Shown here piece by piece: positions 44,056-52,580 of a DNA stretch of 64,000 nucleotides. Both the position numbers and the translations under genes were made by a program. The first letter of the stretch is position 1. Each line of letters starts with the position of its first letter. Under the pieces are notes generated by a model. The model saw only the letters and a program-made list of their open reading frames with translations, searched no databases and was not told where the DNA came from. Origin of the DNA: Aurantibacter sp034110465 (lineage in GTDB: Bacteria > Bacteroidota > Bacteroidia > Flavobacteriales > Flavobacteriaceae); assembly GCA_034110465.1 (NCBI GenBank), contig JAWUZD010000003.1, positions 1 through 64,000 of the forward strand. Direction: 5' to 3'.

Positions 44056-44918
44056 TTAATTTTGTCACCTGTATTAAACATATTTTTAAAGCTAAGAATA
44101 TAATAGAGTAACAATGGAACTAAACCATGAGATAATCTAAAAACCGTTTCATAGAAAGTTTGATGCATAGTTAACAACGAGAACGAATAGGTTAATTCGC
44201 TTAAAACTCTTGCAATTGCAGTTATAAATCCCCAAAAAATTGCGTACAACAAAATATATTTAATAATTTTAGGAATAAACAAACCAACAACTATAATAAA
44301 ATCTAAAATAGCTGCAACAAAGAGTAGTCTTATTGTGGTTTCTTCTGTAGTACCTAAAATATTCATTGTTATTGTTACAAAAGATGCAGGTAAAGGTAAT
44401 AATTCACCTAATGCGAATAGTCCATGACATAAAAAAGTTAATGCTATGACTACTTTTAGAGGTGTAATTAATCTGTAAATCTCTTTATTTTTTAAATAAT
44501 AAAGCAATATAAATGGTAGTGAAAACTGAATCGTATGCTCAAAAAACATTGCAAACACAAAAAACTTACTTTTCGCTTCTAATAGTGCCAAAACAACTAA
44601 CAAAAAACCACCAAAAAATATAGCTATTTTTACTATCTTAAAACTATAAGACTTTACCAACAAACAAAGTATTGCACAAATTAAAAAAAACACCCCATTA
44701 AATTGAATAAGCCTTTGTATATATAAATCATTATCTAAAGAGATTACATAACTTTGCCATTCTACATTGAATAAGAACTCTAACAGTGGAGATAATAATT
44801 TTTCGTCCCAAAGCAAAGACCTATAAGGTGCATCCCAGAAAATTAATTGATAAGCTCTTCCAATAAAAACAAAAAAAGTGGTAATTTTGAGTAACTTTAT
44901 TACATATGAATTTCTCAT
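44052..44918 (-). CDS. Polytopic membrane protein of unknown function
   Basis: 288 residues with about seven hydrophobic helices (for example IAIFFGGFLLVVLALLEA, VVIALTFLCHGLFALGELL, AAILDFIIVVGLFIP). LTFLCHGLFALGEL resembles the DoxX-like 'f...G......' pattern, but the similarity is slight. It is single, convergent with the serine hydrolase and divergent from the phosphatase across 42 bp. Confidence 0.7.
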   Translation of the reverse strand: MRNSYVIKLLKITTFFVFIGRAYQLIFWDAPYRSLLWDEKLLSPLLEFLFNVEWQSYVISLDNDLYIQRLIQFNGVFFLICAILCLLVKSYSFKIVKIAIFFGGFLLVVLALLEAKSKFFVFAMFFEHTIQFSLPFILLYYLKNKEIYRLITPLKVVIALTFLCHGLFALGELLPLPASFVTITMNILGTTEETTIRLLFVAAILDFIIVVGLFIPKIIKYILLYAIFWGFITAIARVLSELTYSFSLLTMHQTFYETVFRLSHGLVPLLLYYILSFKNMFNTGDKIN

Positions 44919-44960
44919 TATAAGTTAAAAGTTTAAGGACTAAATTTAGGTAAAATAACT

Positions 44961-46697
44961 ATGAAGAAAATTGTATTATTGTTTTTTATTTTGTGTTTTT
45001 TTTTAACAAATGCTAATACAAGAAGATATAGAATTATAGTTACAGATAATCCATCTACAACTATAATGATAGGTTGGGAGCAAGTTTCTGGATCTAATGC
45101 TAAAATCTATTACGATACAATTGATTACGGAACTAATTGGTCTAATTACACCTTTTATAAACCCACAGAAACAGAAGTTTTTGACAGAGGAATGAATAAT
45201 TCATTTACTAAACTTACTGGATTAACACCTAATACAAACTATTTTTTTATAATTAAAGATTCAGAAGGAACGAGTTCAAGGTTCTGGTTTAAAACAGCTC
45301 ACAATACTAATGAAGCTATGTCGTTTATTGCTGGTGGAGACTCAAGAAACAATAGAATTCCGAGACAATATGCAAATACTATGGTTTCTAAACTTAAACC
45401 AACTGCTGTGATTTTTGGAGGAGACATGACTAATGATGATAGTAGTATTGAATGGCAAGAGTGGTTTGACGATTGGCAATTAACAATTGCAACTGACGGA
45501 AGAATGTTTCCAATAATACCTGCAAGAGGTAATCATGAATTTAATAATAACCGAATACCCAATTTATTTAATATACCTAATATAAATTCATACTATAAAA
45601 TTACATTTGGAAGCAACCTATATTCTATTTACACTTTAAACTCTGAAATCTCCGCAGGAGGAAACCAAGCGGCATGGCTCCAGAACACATTAAATTCCGA
45701 CAACTCAATTTGGAAGTCTGCACAGTATCACAAACCAATGAAGCCACATGTTGCCTATAAATCAGAAGGTAATGATGAGTATAATAATTGGGCTCAATTA
45801 TTTTATGACTATGGAGTAAATTTAGTTTTTGAATCTGACTCTCATACGGTTAAAACAACATGGCCTATAAAGCCTTGTTTATTTGGAATTAATTGCGAGG
45901 AAGGTTTTGAAAGAGATGATATTAATGGAACCGTTTATGTTGGTGAAGGCTGTTGGGGTGCTCCACTTAGAAATAGTAACGACAGCAAAACTTGGTCACG
46001 AGATATTGGCTCATTTAATCAATTTAAATGGCTATGTGTATCTAATGATAAGATAGAGGTGAAAACCCTAATTATAGAAGACCCAAGTACAATAACTGAT
46101 ACAAACAACTCAACAAACTGTTCACTTCCTTCTGGAATAAGCATATGGAATCCTACTAATGGAAATACGGTAACAATTACAGATTTAAATCTAGAACCTC
46201 CAAACATAACTTTCACCTCTATTACAGATAATGATTTTATTGAAAATGGTTTTAATACATCAATTCAAACCGAAGCTTTTGATTCAGATGGTACAATTTC
46301 ATTTGTAGAATTTTATATCAATGGAGAATTAATAACTGTAGACAATACCTATCCATACGAAGTTAATTATGACTTTGATGATGGTTTTTATCATTTAGAA
46401 TCTATTGTCTATGACAACGATAATTTAACCAACAATGAATCAATCAGGTTATATGTAGGAGATTTTAATATAAAATTATTTCCGAATCCATTTAAAGACA
46501 TAATTTCATTCAATAATTTAGGAAAATCATTTATAAATGCTGAAATTTTTATCTATACAATTAATGGCAAATTAATTTATAATAAAAGACTTATCGGAAA
46601 AACAATAAACATGGAAGAATTATCCAACGGAATATACTTATTGAAAATGGTTGGAAACAACAATCAGATTGTGATAAAAAAAATTATAAAGAAGTAA
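44961..46697 (+). CDS. T9SS-exported purple-acid-phosphatase-like metallophosphoesterase
   Basis: 578 residues. Signal peptide 1-19. A fibronectin/PAP N-terminal-like domain (about 22-105, TNYFFIIKDSEG) is followed by the calcineurin-like phosphoesterase domain with metal ligands in IAGGDSRNNR, VIFGGDMTND, RGNHEFN, QYHKP and SDSHTV. An Ig-like domain (about 415-500, GTISFVEFYINGELI) leads to a type A T9SS sorting domain starting IKLFPNPFKDII and ending NNQIVIKKIIKK. It is expected to be secreted or bound to the cell surface, releasing phosphate from organic phosphates. Confidence 0.92.
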   Translation: MKKIVLLFFILCFFLTNANTRRYRIIVTDNPSTTIMIGWEQVSGSNAKIYYDTIDYGTNWSNYTFYKPTETEVFDRGMNNSFTKLTGLTPNTNYFFIIKDSEGTSSRFWFKTAHNTNEAMSFIAGGDSRNNRIPRQYANTMVSKLKPTAVIFGGDMTNDDSSIEWQEWFDDWQLTIATDGRMFPIIPARGNHEFNNNRIPNLFNIPNINSYYKITFGSNLYSIYTLNSEISAGGNQAAWLQNTLNSDNSIWKSAQYHKPMKPHVAYKSEGNDEYNNWAQLFYDYGVNLVFESDSHTVKTTWPIKPCLFGINCEEGFERDDINGTVYVGEGCWGAPLRNSNDSKTWSRDIGSFNQFKWLCVSNDKIEVKTLIIEDPSTITDTNNSTNCSLPSGISIWNPTNGNTVTITDLNLEPPNITFTSITDNDFIENGFNTSIQTEAFDSDGTISFVEFYINGELITVDNTYPYEVNYDFDDGFYHLESIVYDNDNLTNNESIRLYVGDFNIKLFPNPFKDIISFNNLGKSFINAEIFIYTINGKLIYNKRLIGKTINMEELSNGIYLLKMVGNNNQIVIKKIIKK

Positions 46698-46719
46698 TTA
46701 ATCTTTCTGTTCTCAAGAA

Positions 46720-46762
46720 ATAAAAAAACCTCAAATCAATAATTGATTTGAGGTTTTTTATA
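46720..46762. terminator. Bidirectional terminator between the phosphatase and ftsY genes
   Basis: AAAAAACCTCAAATCAA (46723-46739) pairs with TTGATTTGAGGTTTTTT (46743-46759) around a 3-nt loop. The genes are convergent, so it can serve both. Confidence 0.92.
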
Positions 46763-46798
46763 CTTTTAACTTTCCTTAAATTATAGTTAGTCTTATTA

Positions 46799-47773
46799 CT
46801 ATTTAAAAAAACTATCTACAAACTCATGTTTATTGAATACTTGTAAATCTTCTATTCCTTCTCCAACTCCAATATATTTTACAGGAATTTTAAATTGATC
46901 ACTTATACCTATTACAACGCCACCTTTTGCCGTTCCATCTAATTTAGTTACAGCTAAACTTGTTACTTCAGTTGCTGCTGTAAACTGCTTAGCTTGCTCA
47001 AAAGCATTTTGACCAGTTGATCCATCTAAAACTAATAAAACATCTTGAGGCGCATCACTAATTACTTTTTGCATAACACGTTTTACTTTAGTTAATTCGT
47101 TCATTAAATTAACTTTATTATGTAATCGCCCTGCAGTATCAATAATAATAACATCTGCTTGTTGATTAACACCTGATTTTAATGCATCAAAAGCCACACT
47201 TGCTGGATCAGAACCCATATCTTGTCGCACCATTGGAACATCTACACGATCTGCCCAAACTTGTAATTGATCTATTGCTGCTGCTCTAAACGTATCTGCA
47301 GCACCTAAAACAACACTTAAACCTTGTTTCTTTAATTGGTAGGCTAATTTCCCAATAGTAGTTGTTTTACCAACACCATTAACACCTACAACCATTAATA
47401 CATATGGAGTCTTTGATCCATCTGGTTGATTTGGCAATTTTGGAATACTATAATCTGTAGCTTCACCAGAATTGGTTTCGCTTAAAAGTGAAGCAATTTC
47501 ATCTCTTAAAATCTGATTTAACTCATCGGTTCCTAGATACTTATCTTTAGAAACACGAGCTTCAATACCTTCAATAATCTTAAGTGTTGTATTTACTCCT
47601 ACATCGCTAGACACTAAAACTTCTTCAAGGTTATCTAAAACTTCATCATCTACTTTAGATTTTCCAGCAACTGCTTTACTTAATTTACCAAAGAAAGACG
47701 ACTTTGTTTTTTCCAAACCTTTATCTAAGGTTTCCTTTTTTTCTGATGAAAATATTTTTTTTAAAAAACTCAT
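46799..47773 (-). CDS. ftsY: Signal recognition particle receptor FtsY
   Basis: 324 residues. It docks SRP-ribosome complexes at the membrane. The N-terminal acidic A domain is minimal (about 20 residues), followed by the NG domain: VGVNGVGKTTTIGKLA (G1), GAADTFRAAAIDQL, IIDTAGRLHNK (G3), AVTKLDGTAKGG (G4) and KYIGVGEGIEDLQVF near the end. All GTPase motifs are present. Near rpmB-rpmG-DUF4295 as usual in flavobacteria, but separated from them by a terminator. Confidence 0.97.
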   Translation of the reverse strand: MSFLKKIFSSEKKETLDKGLEKTKSSFFGKLSKAVAGKSKVDDEVLDNLEEVLVSSDVGVNTTLKIIEGIEARVSKDKYLGTDELNQILRDEIASLLSETNSGEATDYSIPKLPNQPDGSKTPYVLMVVGVNGVGKTTTIGKLAYQLKKQGLSVVLGAADTFRAAAIDQLQVWADRVDVPMVRQDMGSDPASVAFDALKSGVNQQADVIIIDTAGRLHNKVNLMNELTKVKRVMQKVISDAPQDVLLVLDGSTGQNAFEQAKQFTAATEVTSLAVTKLDGTAKGGVVIGISDQFKIPVKYIGVGEGIEDLQVFNKHEFVDSFFK

Positions 47774-47889
47774 ATTGTATTCACATTTAAAAGCTACCTT
47801 TTAAAGGTATGCGTTCTTAGTATTTAGAAAGACAAGTATTAGACCAAAAATAAATTCAAGAAAAATTGTCAGTTCTAAACAACTATAAA

Positions 47890-47925
47890 AACAAAAAGCT
47901 GCTCTCTATAAAAGAAAGCAGCACT
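47890..47925 (-). terminator. Terminator of the rpmB-rpmG-DUF4295 transcript
   Basis: GCTGCTCTC (47898-47906) pairs with GAAAGCAGC (47914-47922), one mismatch, 7-nt loop; on the minus strand a T-rich run follows. It separates the ribosomal genes from ftsY. Confidence 0.75.
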
Positions 47926-47951
47926 TATATTTTGTATTTGAAAAGAGTTAA

Positions 47952-48104
47952 TTATTTCTTTGAAAAGAAATCTTTAACTAATTCTGGTGCCATAATTGAT
48001 TCAACAAACATGTAAGCTCCAGTTTTTGGAGATTTCACCATTTTAATTGCTTTTGATAATCTTTTAGACGATGTCTGTAAAGATGCTACGGTTTTCTTTG
48101 CCAT
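47952..48104 (-). CDS. DUF4295 small basic protein
   Basis: 50 residues: starts MAKKTVASLQTSSKRLSKAI and ends APELVKDFFSKK. The small, Lys-rich sequence fits DUF4295, which in Bacteroidota is found next to rpmG and rpmB and is suspected to be a ribosome-associated protein. Here it follows rpmG by 43 bp on the same strand. The function is not proven. Confidence 0.9.
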   Translation of the reverse strand: MAKKTVASLQTSSKRLSKAIKMVKSPKTGAYMFVESIMAPELVKDFFSKK

Positions 48105-48147
48105 GACTAATATTTTTATTGGTCATTATTACGTGAGTAATAACGAA

Positions 48148-48330
48148 TTACTTAATTTCTTTATGAACTGTCATACGCTTAAGGATAGAATTAAATTTCT
48201 TAATCTCCATTCTATCTGGCGTATTCTTTTTGTTTTTTGTTGTAATATAACGAGAAGTTCCCGGTTTCCCTGACTCCTTATGCTCTGTACATTCTAGTAT
48301 TACCTGTACTCTATTCCCTTTTCTTGCCAT
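48148..48330 (-). CDS. rpmG: 50S ribosomal protein L33
   Basis: 60 residues. The sequence MARKGNRVQVILECTEHKES, then YITTKNKKNTPDRMEIKKF, matches the L33 family ('R..v.l.Ct.....y.T.KNkrntp.rlelkKy'). One Cys only, so this is the zinc-free form. Cotranscribed with rpmB (29-bp gap) and DUF4295. Confidence 0.96.
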   Translation of the reverse strand: MARKGNRVQVILECTEHKESGKPGTSRYITTKNKKNTPDRMEIKKFNSILKRMTVHKEIK

Positions 48331-48359
48331 CTTTAATATGCTTTAAATGTAGTAGACTA

Positions 48360-48596
48360 TTATTTTAAGAAACCTTTTGATTTAGCGTCTTTAATAGCTG
48401 CTGTAATTCCTATTCTGTTGATTGTCTTTAAAGCAGATGTAGAAAGCTTTAAAGTTATCCACTTATCTTCTTCAGGAAGAAATAAACGCTTTTTGATTAA
48501 ATTCACATTAAATCTACGTTTAGTTTTATTCATTGCGTGAGACACGTTGTTTCCAACCATTGCCTTCTTTCCTGTAAGTTCACAAACTCTTGACAT
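48360..48596 (-). CDS. rpmB: 50S ribosomal protein L28
   Basis: 78 residues from ATG 48596 (MSRVCELTGKKAMVGNNVSH), the conserved L28 start; an in-frame TTG farther upstream falls in the promoter. The KTKRRFNVNL and LKLSTSALKTINRIG segments fit L28. First gene of the rpmB-rpmG-DUF4295 transcript, with the best promoter seen in the window. Confidence 0.97.
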   Translation of the reverse strand: MSRVCELTGKKAMVGNNVSHAMNKTKRRFNVNLIKKRLFLPEEDKWITLKLSTSALKTINRIGITAAIKDAKSKGFLK

Positions 48597-48632
48597 TATA
48601 TATAACTTTAAAATGTGATTAATTTCGAGGTG

Positions 48633-48662
48633 CAAATATATGTATTAATTATATTATTACAA
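48633..48662 (-). promoter_or_regulatory. Strong Bacteroidota promoter for the rpmB operon
   Basis: Minus-strand TTG (48662-48660), 19-bp spacer, TATATTTG (48640-48633) followed by CA. This is a full consensus TTG-N19-TAnnTTTGCA, about 36 bp before the rpmB ATG. Confidence 0.8.
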
Positions 48663-48674
48663 CCTATTATTATA

Positions 48675-49925
48675 TTAATTTATTAAAATTTCTTTTTGAA
48701 GCAACTCTAATACTTTATTTACAGACTTATTTATTACCTTTTCTCTATGGTTTCCCATATAAAAAGTATAACTTTTAACTTCTTTATTTGTTGATATAGC
48801 AATACAAACAGTTCCTTCTTCAACGTCTGAATCACCTTTTTCTGGGCCAGCATTTCCGGTTGTAGAAATTCCAATATCAGAATTAAACTTTTTCCTAACT
48901 TGTTCTGCCATCTCAAGAGCTACTTGCTCACTAACAACAGAATGCTTTTCAATAGTTTTTTTGGAAACATCCAAAAGGTCTATTTTAGATTGTGTTGCAT
49001 AGCATACCAAACTTCCTTTTAAAAATTTTGATGCGCCTTGATGTCTTGTAAAAATTTCTGTTAATTTTCCTCCTGTACAACTTTCTGCAAATGCTATTGT
49101 TTTATTTTCTGTAATTAATTTTTGAGCAACAATTTGTTCTATACTATTGTCATTATCTTCAAAACCAGAAAAAACATCTTCTATAAGTGGCAAAACTTTT
49201 TCAACTTCTGTTGCAACTGTATTTTCAATTTCCTCTTTATTAAATCCTTTTATGGATAATCTTAATCTTACTTTTCCTAAGCTTGGTAAGTAAGCCAACT
49301 TTAAGTTTTCTGGTAAATTATCTTCCCAATGCTCTAAACGTAATGCCAAAGCACTTTCGCCTAAACCATTTGTAAGTAGGGTTTTATGTAAAATAAATGG
49401 ACGTTTATATTTTTTTTGAATTTTTGGAAGCACAAAATTGGTTATCAAACCTTTCATTTCAAAAGGTACACCAGGCAGAGAAATAAACACTTTTTCATCT
49501 TTCTCTATCCACATTCCAGGTGCTGTGCCAAACTCGTTTTGTAAAACTTCACATTTAGAAGGTACTAAGGCTTGTTTTCTGTTTAAGTCCGAAATTGGTG
49601 TATTTACATATTTAGCAAACAAATTTTCTACGTGAGCCAAAACAGCATCGTCCTGAACTAAAGTATCATTAAAGTATTCGGCTAAAGTGTGCTTTGTAAT
49701 ATCGTCTTTTGTTGGACCTAATCCGCCAGTAATTATAATAATATCCGCATTAGATTCTGCTTCTCTAAATGCTTTTAAAATATGCTCTTTATTATCTTGA
49801 ATTGAAGTAATTTGATAAACAGAAACACCTATCTTATTTAATTCTTTTCCTATAAATGCAGAATTTGTATCTACAATTTGACCTATAAGAATTTCGTCTC
49901 CAATAGTTATTATTTCCGCCTGCAT
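48675..49925 (-). CDS. cinA: CinA-like protein (competence/damage-inducible protein A)
   Basis: 416 residues, full two-domain form. The N-terminal MoaB/MogA-like domain has GDEILIGQIVDTNSAFIG and TGGLGPTKDDITK; homologues act as ADP-ribose or nicotinamide-mononucleotide pyrophosphatases. The C-terminal NMN deamidase-like domain has AFAESCTGGKLTEIF and STTGNAGPE. The likely role is recycling of pyridine nucleotides. Its ATG shares one base with the stop of the HPt gene (TAATG), so translation is coupled. Confidence 0.93.
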   Translation of the reverse strand: MQAEIITIGDEILIGQIVDTNSAFIGKELNKIGVSVYQITSIQDNKEHILKAFREAESNADIIIITGGLGPTKDDITKHTLAEYFNDTLVQDDAVLAHVENLFAKYVNTPISDLNRKQALVPSKCEVLQNEFGTAPGMWIEKDEKVFISLPGVPFEMKGLITNFVLPKIQKKYKRPFILHKTLLTNGLGESALALRLEHWEDNLPENLKLAYLPSLGKVRLRLSIKGFNKEEIENTVATEVEKVLPLIEDVFSGFEDNDNSIEQIVAQKLITENKTIAFAESCTGGKLTEIFTRHQGASKFLKGSLVCYATQSKIDLLDVSKKTIEKHSVVSEQVALEMAEQVRKKFNSDIGISTTGNAGPEKGDSDVEEGTVCIAISTNKEVKSYTFYMGNHREKVINKSVNKVLELLQKEILIN

Positions 49926-50266
49926 TATAGATTAAAATCGGTTTTAATTTCTAACAAAGCTTTATTTACACTATGAATAAAAACTTCTAACTGTGAATCT
50001 ATAGATTTATCTTTTAGAATAAGTTTTCCCCAATCTTGAATTTCAATTAAGGTATCGTAATGCTTTAAACCAAATAATTCTATGGTAGGCTTCATTTTAT
50101 GAGCAACTTGATACGTTTGCTCATAATCTAATGCTTCTACAGCTTGTTGTAACATTGTAACGTCTTCTGGAAGCTCGTCTAATAACGTTTGTACCAAAAC
50201 ATTCACAAACTCTTTATCGCCTTCTGCAATTGCGTTGACTTTTTCTAAATTATAATTGCTTGCCAT
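49925..50266 (-). CDS. Stand-alone HPt (histidine phosphotransfer) protein
   Basis: 113 residues, a helical bundle. The region EQTYQVAHKMKPTIELFGL holds the HPt 'H.lK....' phosphoacceptor His, followed by the short 'G...' turn; Pro replaces the more usual Gly after Lys. No kinase or receiver gene is adjacent; the nearest two-component pair is the RprX/RprY-like set at 24-26 kb. It sits between FAH (1-bp gap) and cinA (1-bp overlap), suggesting coexpression more than shared signalling. Confidence 0.8.
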   Translation of the reverse strand: MASNYNLEKVNAIAEGDKEFVNVLVQTLLDELPEDVTMLQQAVEALDYEQTYQVAHKMKPTIELFGLKHYDTLIEIQDWGKLILKDKSIDSQLEVFIHSVNKALLEIKTDFNL

Positions 50267-50267
50267 T

Positions 50268-50879
50268 TTATTTTACGTTAATTGAAAATAATTGTTTGTC
50301 TTCTAAAAAACCAACCAATCTATCGTTAGGATTTACTTTAGAAACTCCTGCTGGTGTTCCGGTAAATATAATGTCTCCAATTTTTAAAGTAAAATATTTT
50401 GACACATATTCGATGATCTCATCTATTTTATAGAGCATATGGCTTGTTTCCCCATTTTGAACTACTTCATCGTTTTTCTTTAAGCTAAAATTCAAATTAT
50501 CGACATCTTTAAAATCAGACTTTGGTAACCAATTACCAATTACGGCTGCTCCATCAAAAGATTTTGCTTTCTCCCACGGTAAACCTTTTTCTTTAAGCTG
50601 TTGTTGCACATCTCGTGCCGTAAAATCTATTCCCACACTAATATCGTTATAATATTTATGAGCAAATTTTTTATCAATATGTTTTCCAACCTTATTAATC
50701 TTAACCAAAACCTCAACTTCATGATGTACATCATCTGAAAAATCTGGTATAAAAAAAGGCTGCTTTTTTAACAGAATTGCTGTATCTGGTTTTATAAAAA
50801 TAACCGGATCTGTAGGTTTCTCGTTATTCAATTCTTTTATATGGTCTTTGTAGTTTCTACCTATGCAGATTAGTTTCAT
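50268..50879 (-). CDS. Fumarylacetoacetate hydrolase family protein
   Basis: 203 residues, the short form. Metal ligands are in HHEVEVLVKI (the two Glu) and GIDFTARDVQ (Asp); CIGRNYKDHIKEL and VIFIKPDTAI at the N-terminus and IIFTGTPAGV near the end are conserved in the family (acylpyruvase, FAHD1-like). It hydrolyses or decarboxylates a 2,4-dioxo or oxaloacetate-like acid; the exact substrate is unknown. Confidence 0.92.
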   Translation of the reverse strand: MKLICIGRNYKDHIKELNNEKPTDPVIFIKPDTAILLKKQPFFIPDFSDDVHHEVEVLVKINKVGKHIDKKFAHKYYNDISVGIDFTARDVQQQLKEKGLPWEKAKSFDGAAVIGNWLPKSDFKDVDNLNFSLKKNDEVVQNGETSHMLYKIDEIIEYVSKYFTLKIGDIIFTGTPAGVSKVNPNDRLVGFLEDKQLFSINVK

Positions 50880-50917
50880 ATGATTTAATTTAAACCTATT
50901 TTTATATAAGATGTTTC

Positions 50918-51691
50918 TTATATCTTATTATTAAAAGATTTCAACTTAATAGCTGTTAAAACCTTTTTAGTATATAATGGAAAATCTGCATTAAGCAACC
51001 AGCCAAAATAACCTGGTTCTTTTTCTAAAACATCGGTTACTAATTTACCTTTATGTTTTCCAAAACTAAAACATTCTTGTCCTTCTTTATTAAACGCTAA
51101 AAAACCTGCAAAATCTGCAAATTGTTTTCTTGAGCTAAACTCGGCTAAGAATTTGGTATCGTTTTCTAAATCAGGATACCTATCTAATTGTGCTTTTAAA
51201 ATCTCATAAGTGGCAAATGTATCTGCTTCTGCACTATGTGCATTTTCTAGAGTTTGATCGCAATAAAACTTATAAGCTGCACTTAATGTGCGCTGTTCTT
51301 TTTTATGAAAAATAGTCTGCACATCTACTGCTACTCTAGATTTCATATCAAAATCTAAATCTACACGAAGCATTTCTTCTGCCAATAAAGGAATATCGAA
51401 TCTATTAGAATTAAATCCTGCTAAATCCGAATCTTTAATTAAGTTATGAATATCTTTTCCTAATTGCTTAAATGTTGGTGCATCTTTTACATCTTCGTCA
51501 CTTATTCCGTGGATTGCAGTTGTTTCTGCTGGAATAGGCATTTCAGGATTAACTTTCCACGTATGGCGTTCTTCTTTACCATTTGGAAATACTTTTAAAA
51601 TTGAAATTTCTACAATTCGATCTTTAGTAATACTTATTCCTGTAGTTTCTAAATCGAAGAAACACATTGGTTTTGTAAGCTGTAATTGCAT
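50918..51691 (-). CDS. DnaQ-family 3'-5' exonuclease
   Basis: 257 residues. The DEDDh exonuclease domain (about 8-170) has CFFDLETTGI, FNSNRFDIPLL and NAHSAEADTFATYEI. A C-terminal segment, FSFGKHKGKLVTDVLEKEPGYFGWLL, matches the small 'fGKhkGk.l.d......Y..W.' module found beside exonuclease and helicase domains. It is a repair or RNA-processing nuclease rather than the replicative epsilon subunit, given its C-terminal module. First gene of the run with FAH, HPt and cinA. Confidence 0.9.
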   Translation of the reverse strand: MQLQLTKPMCFFDLETTGISITKDRIVEISILKVFPNGKEERHTWKVNPEMPIPAETTAIHGISDEDVKDAPTFKQLGKDIHNLIKDSDLAGFNSNRFDIPLLAEEMLRVDLDFDMKSRVAVDVQTIFHKKEQRTLSAAYKFYCDQTLENAHSAEADTFATYEILKAQLDRYPDLENDTKFLAEFSSRKQFADFAGFLAFNKEGQECFSFGKHKGKLVTDVLEKEPGYFGWLLNADFPLYTKKVLTAIKLKSFNNKI

Positions 51692-51711
51692 AAAGTGATT
51701 TATAATTTCTA

Positions 51712-51719
51712 CAAAGATA
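51712..51719 (-). promoter_or_regulatory. -7 element of the exonuclease-FAH-HPt-cinA transcript
   Basis: Minus-strand TATCTTTG, 20 bp before the ATG at 51691. No clear -33 TTG. Confidence 0.5.
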
Positions 51720-51836
51720 CTTAACTCCTTTTTTGAATTATGAATTGATTGCTTTCATTTTTATTAAAATAACAAAACACAACTCTTTTATTTCTAAATT
51801 AGAAGTTTTTATGTAAATTTAGATAAAATTATCTTT

Positions 51837-52377
51837 ACTGGATAACGGTAACACAAAAAGTGGCATATCCTGAGTACGGGATATAAGTAATAAAAGTTAT
51901 AGCCAATGCAAAAAAACCGTAGAAAAAACAAACAAAGGAAATTGAAATCAAAAGAATAATTACAAACGAATTCCAAAATGGAAATTTTGACATTATTGAT
52001 TTAAATCGTTTAGAAGAATATCTAAATAAAAGTTTTGGAAATAGAAATTACGGAAAAAGTGTTGTTAAATATTTTTTTGGTTTTGAACTTTATAAATTTG
52101 ATGGTGGTTTTGCGCAATTTTTCAGTAACGACATAGAAAGTTGGAAAACTAAATCAAAATGGTATGTAACAAATTGTCATTTTGACTGGAATATTTTTAT
52201 CAAACTAAATGAAGATGAAATATTTGACATCATCAAAACTGAATTTTTAAAATCTGTTGACAAAATTGAAAATATGAAACGTAAACCGAAAAATTTTAAT
52301 TTTCAATTGTTCCGAAAAGAATTAGAAGAAGTTTTAAATAACTATAAATAAACACTGGCTATAACAACGGATAAAAC
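51837..52377 (+). mobile_element. Cassette-like unit with attC-like inverted arms around one gene
   Basis: The left site (51837-51905) begins ACTGGATAAC and ends GTTATAGCC, arms that pair except for two extra bases, with an inner hairpin ATATCC/GGATAT (51865-51884). The gene's ATG follows immediately at 51906. Just after the stop at 52351 comes ACTGGCTATAACAACGG (52354-52370), which repeats the beginning of the left site and contains TGGCTATAAC, the exact reverse complement of the left GTTATAGCCA. This site-gene-site arrangement is like a gene cassette of an integron, although the R boxes do not match the classical attC consensus and no integrase is in the window. Confidence 0.5.
51906..52351 (+). 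pseudogene. Cassette gene of unknown function, broken by a -1 frameshift at an A-run
   Basis: From ATG 51906 the first frame stops after 17 codons (MQKNRRKNKQRKLKSKE). A second frame opens from 51923 and runs without a start codon to TAA at 52349, encoding FDIIDLNRLEEYLNKSF, FFGFELYKFDGGFAQFF and a Lys-rich end. Adding one A to the run at 51923-51928 joins them into one 148-residue protein. I recognise no domain. The intact C-terminal frame suggests recent damage, a slippage-dependent gene or a sequence error. Confidence 0.55.
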
Positions 52378-52402
52378 AAATAGAAATCCTACTTCTATTT
52401 GT

Positions 52403-52440
52403 ACGTCATAATCTTTTAAAAAGTTGACGTTTTTTTTTTA
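52403..52440 (+). terminator. Terminator downstream of the cassette-like gene
   Basis: ACGTCA (52403-52408) pairs with TGACGT (52425-52430), with CTTTT/AAAAG pairing inside, followed by nine T. A separate perfect hairpin ACAAATAGAA/TTCTATTTGT (52376-52402) precedes it. Confidence 0.7.
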
Positions 52441-52580
52441 AAATTTGACTTAGTCGCAAATCTAAAAATAAGTCCTTTTTTCATTTTTTTTGTTCTCATA
52501 ATTAGATTACTTAAACTCACATTCTCAAAACCTAATTATACAATATTATTTCAATTTTTTGAAGTACTTCCTTTTGCATT

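Noticed and set aside
48734..48916. Minus-strand ORF of 60 codons in another frame of cinA
   Set aside because: It lies wholly within the intact cinA gene and has no independent features.
51837..51905. A classical attC site of a mobile integron
   Set aside because: The outer boxes do not fit RYYYAAC/GTTRRRY and no integrase is present, so I call it only attC-like.
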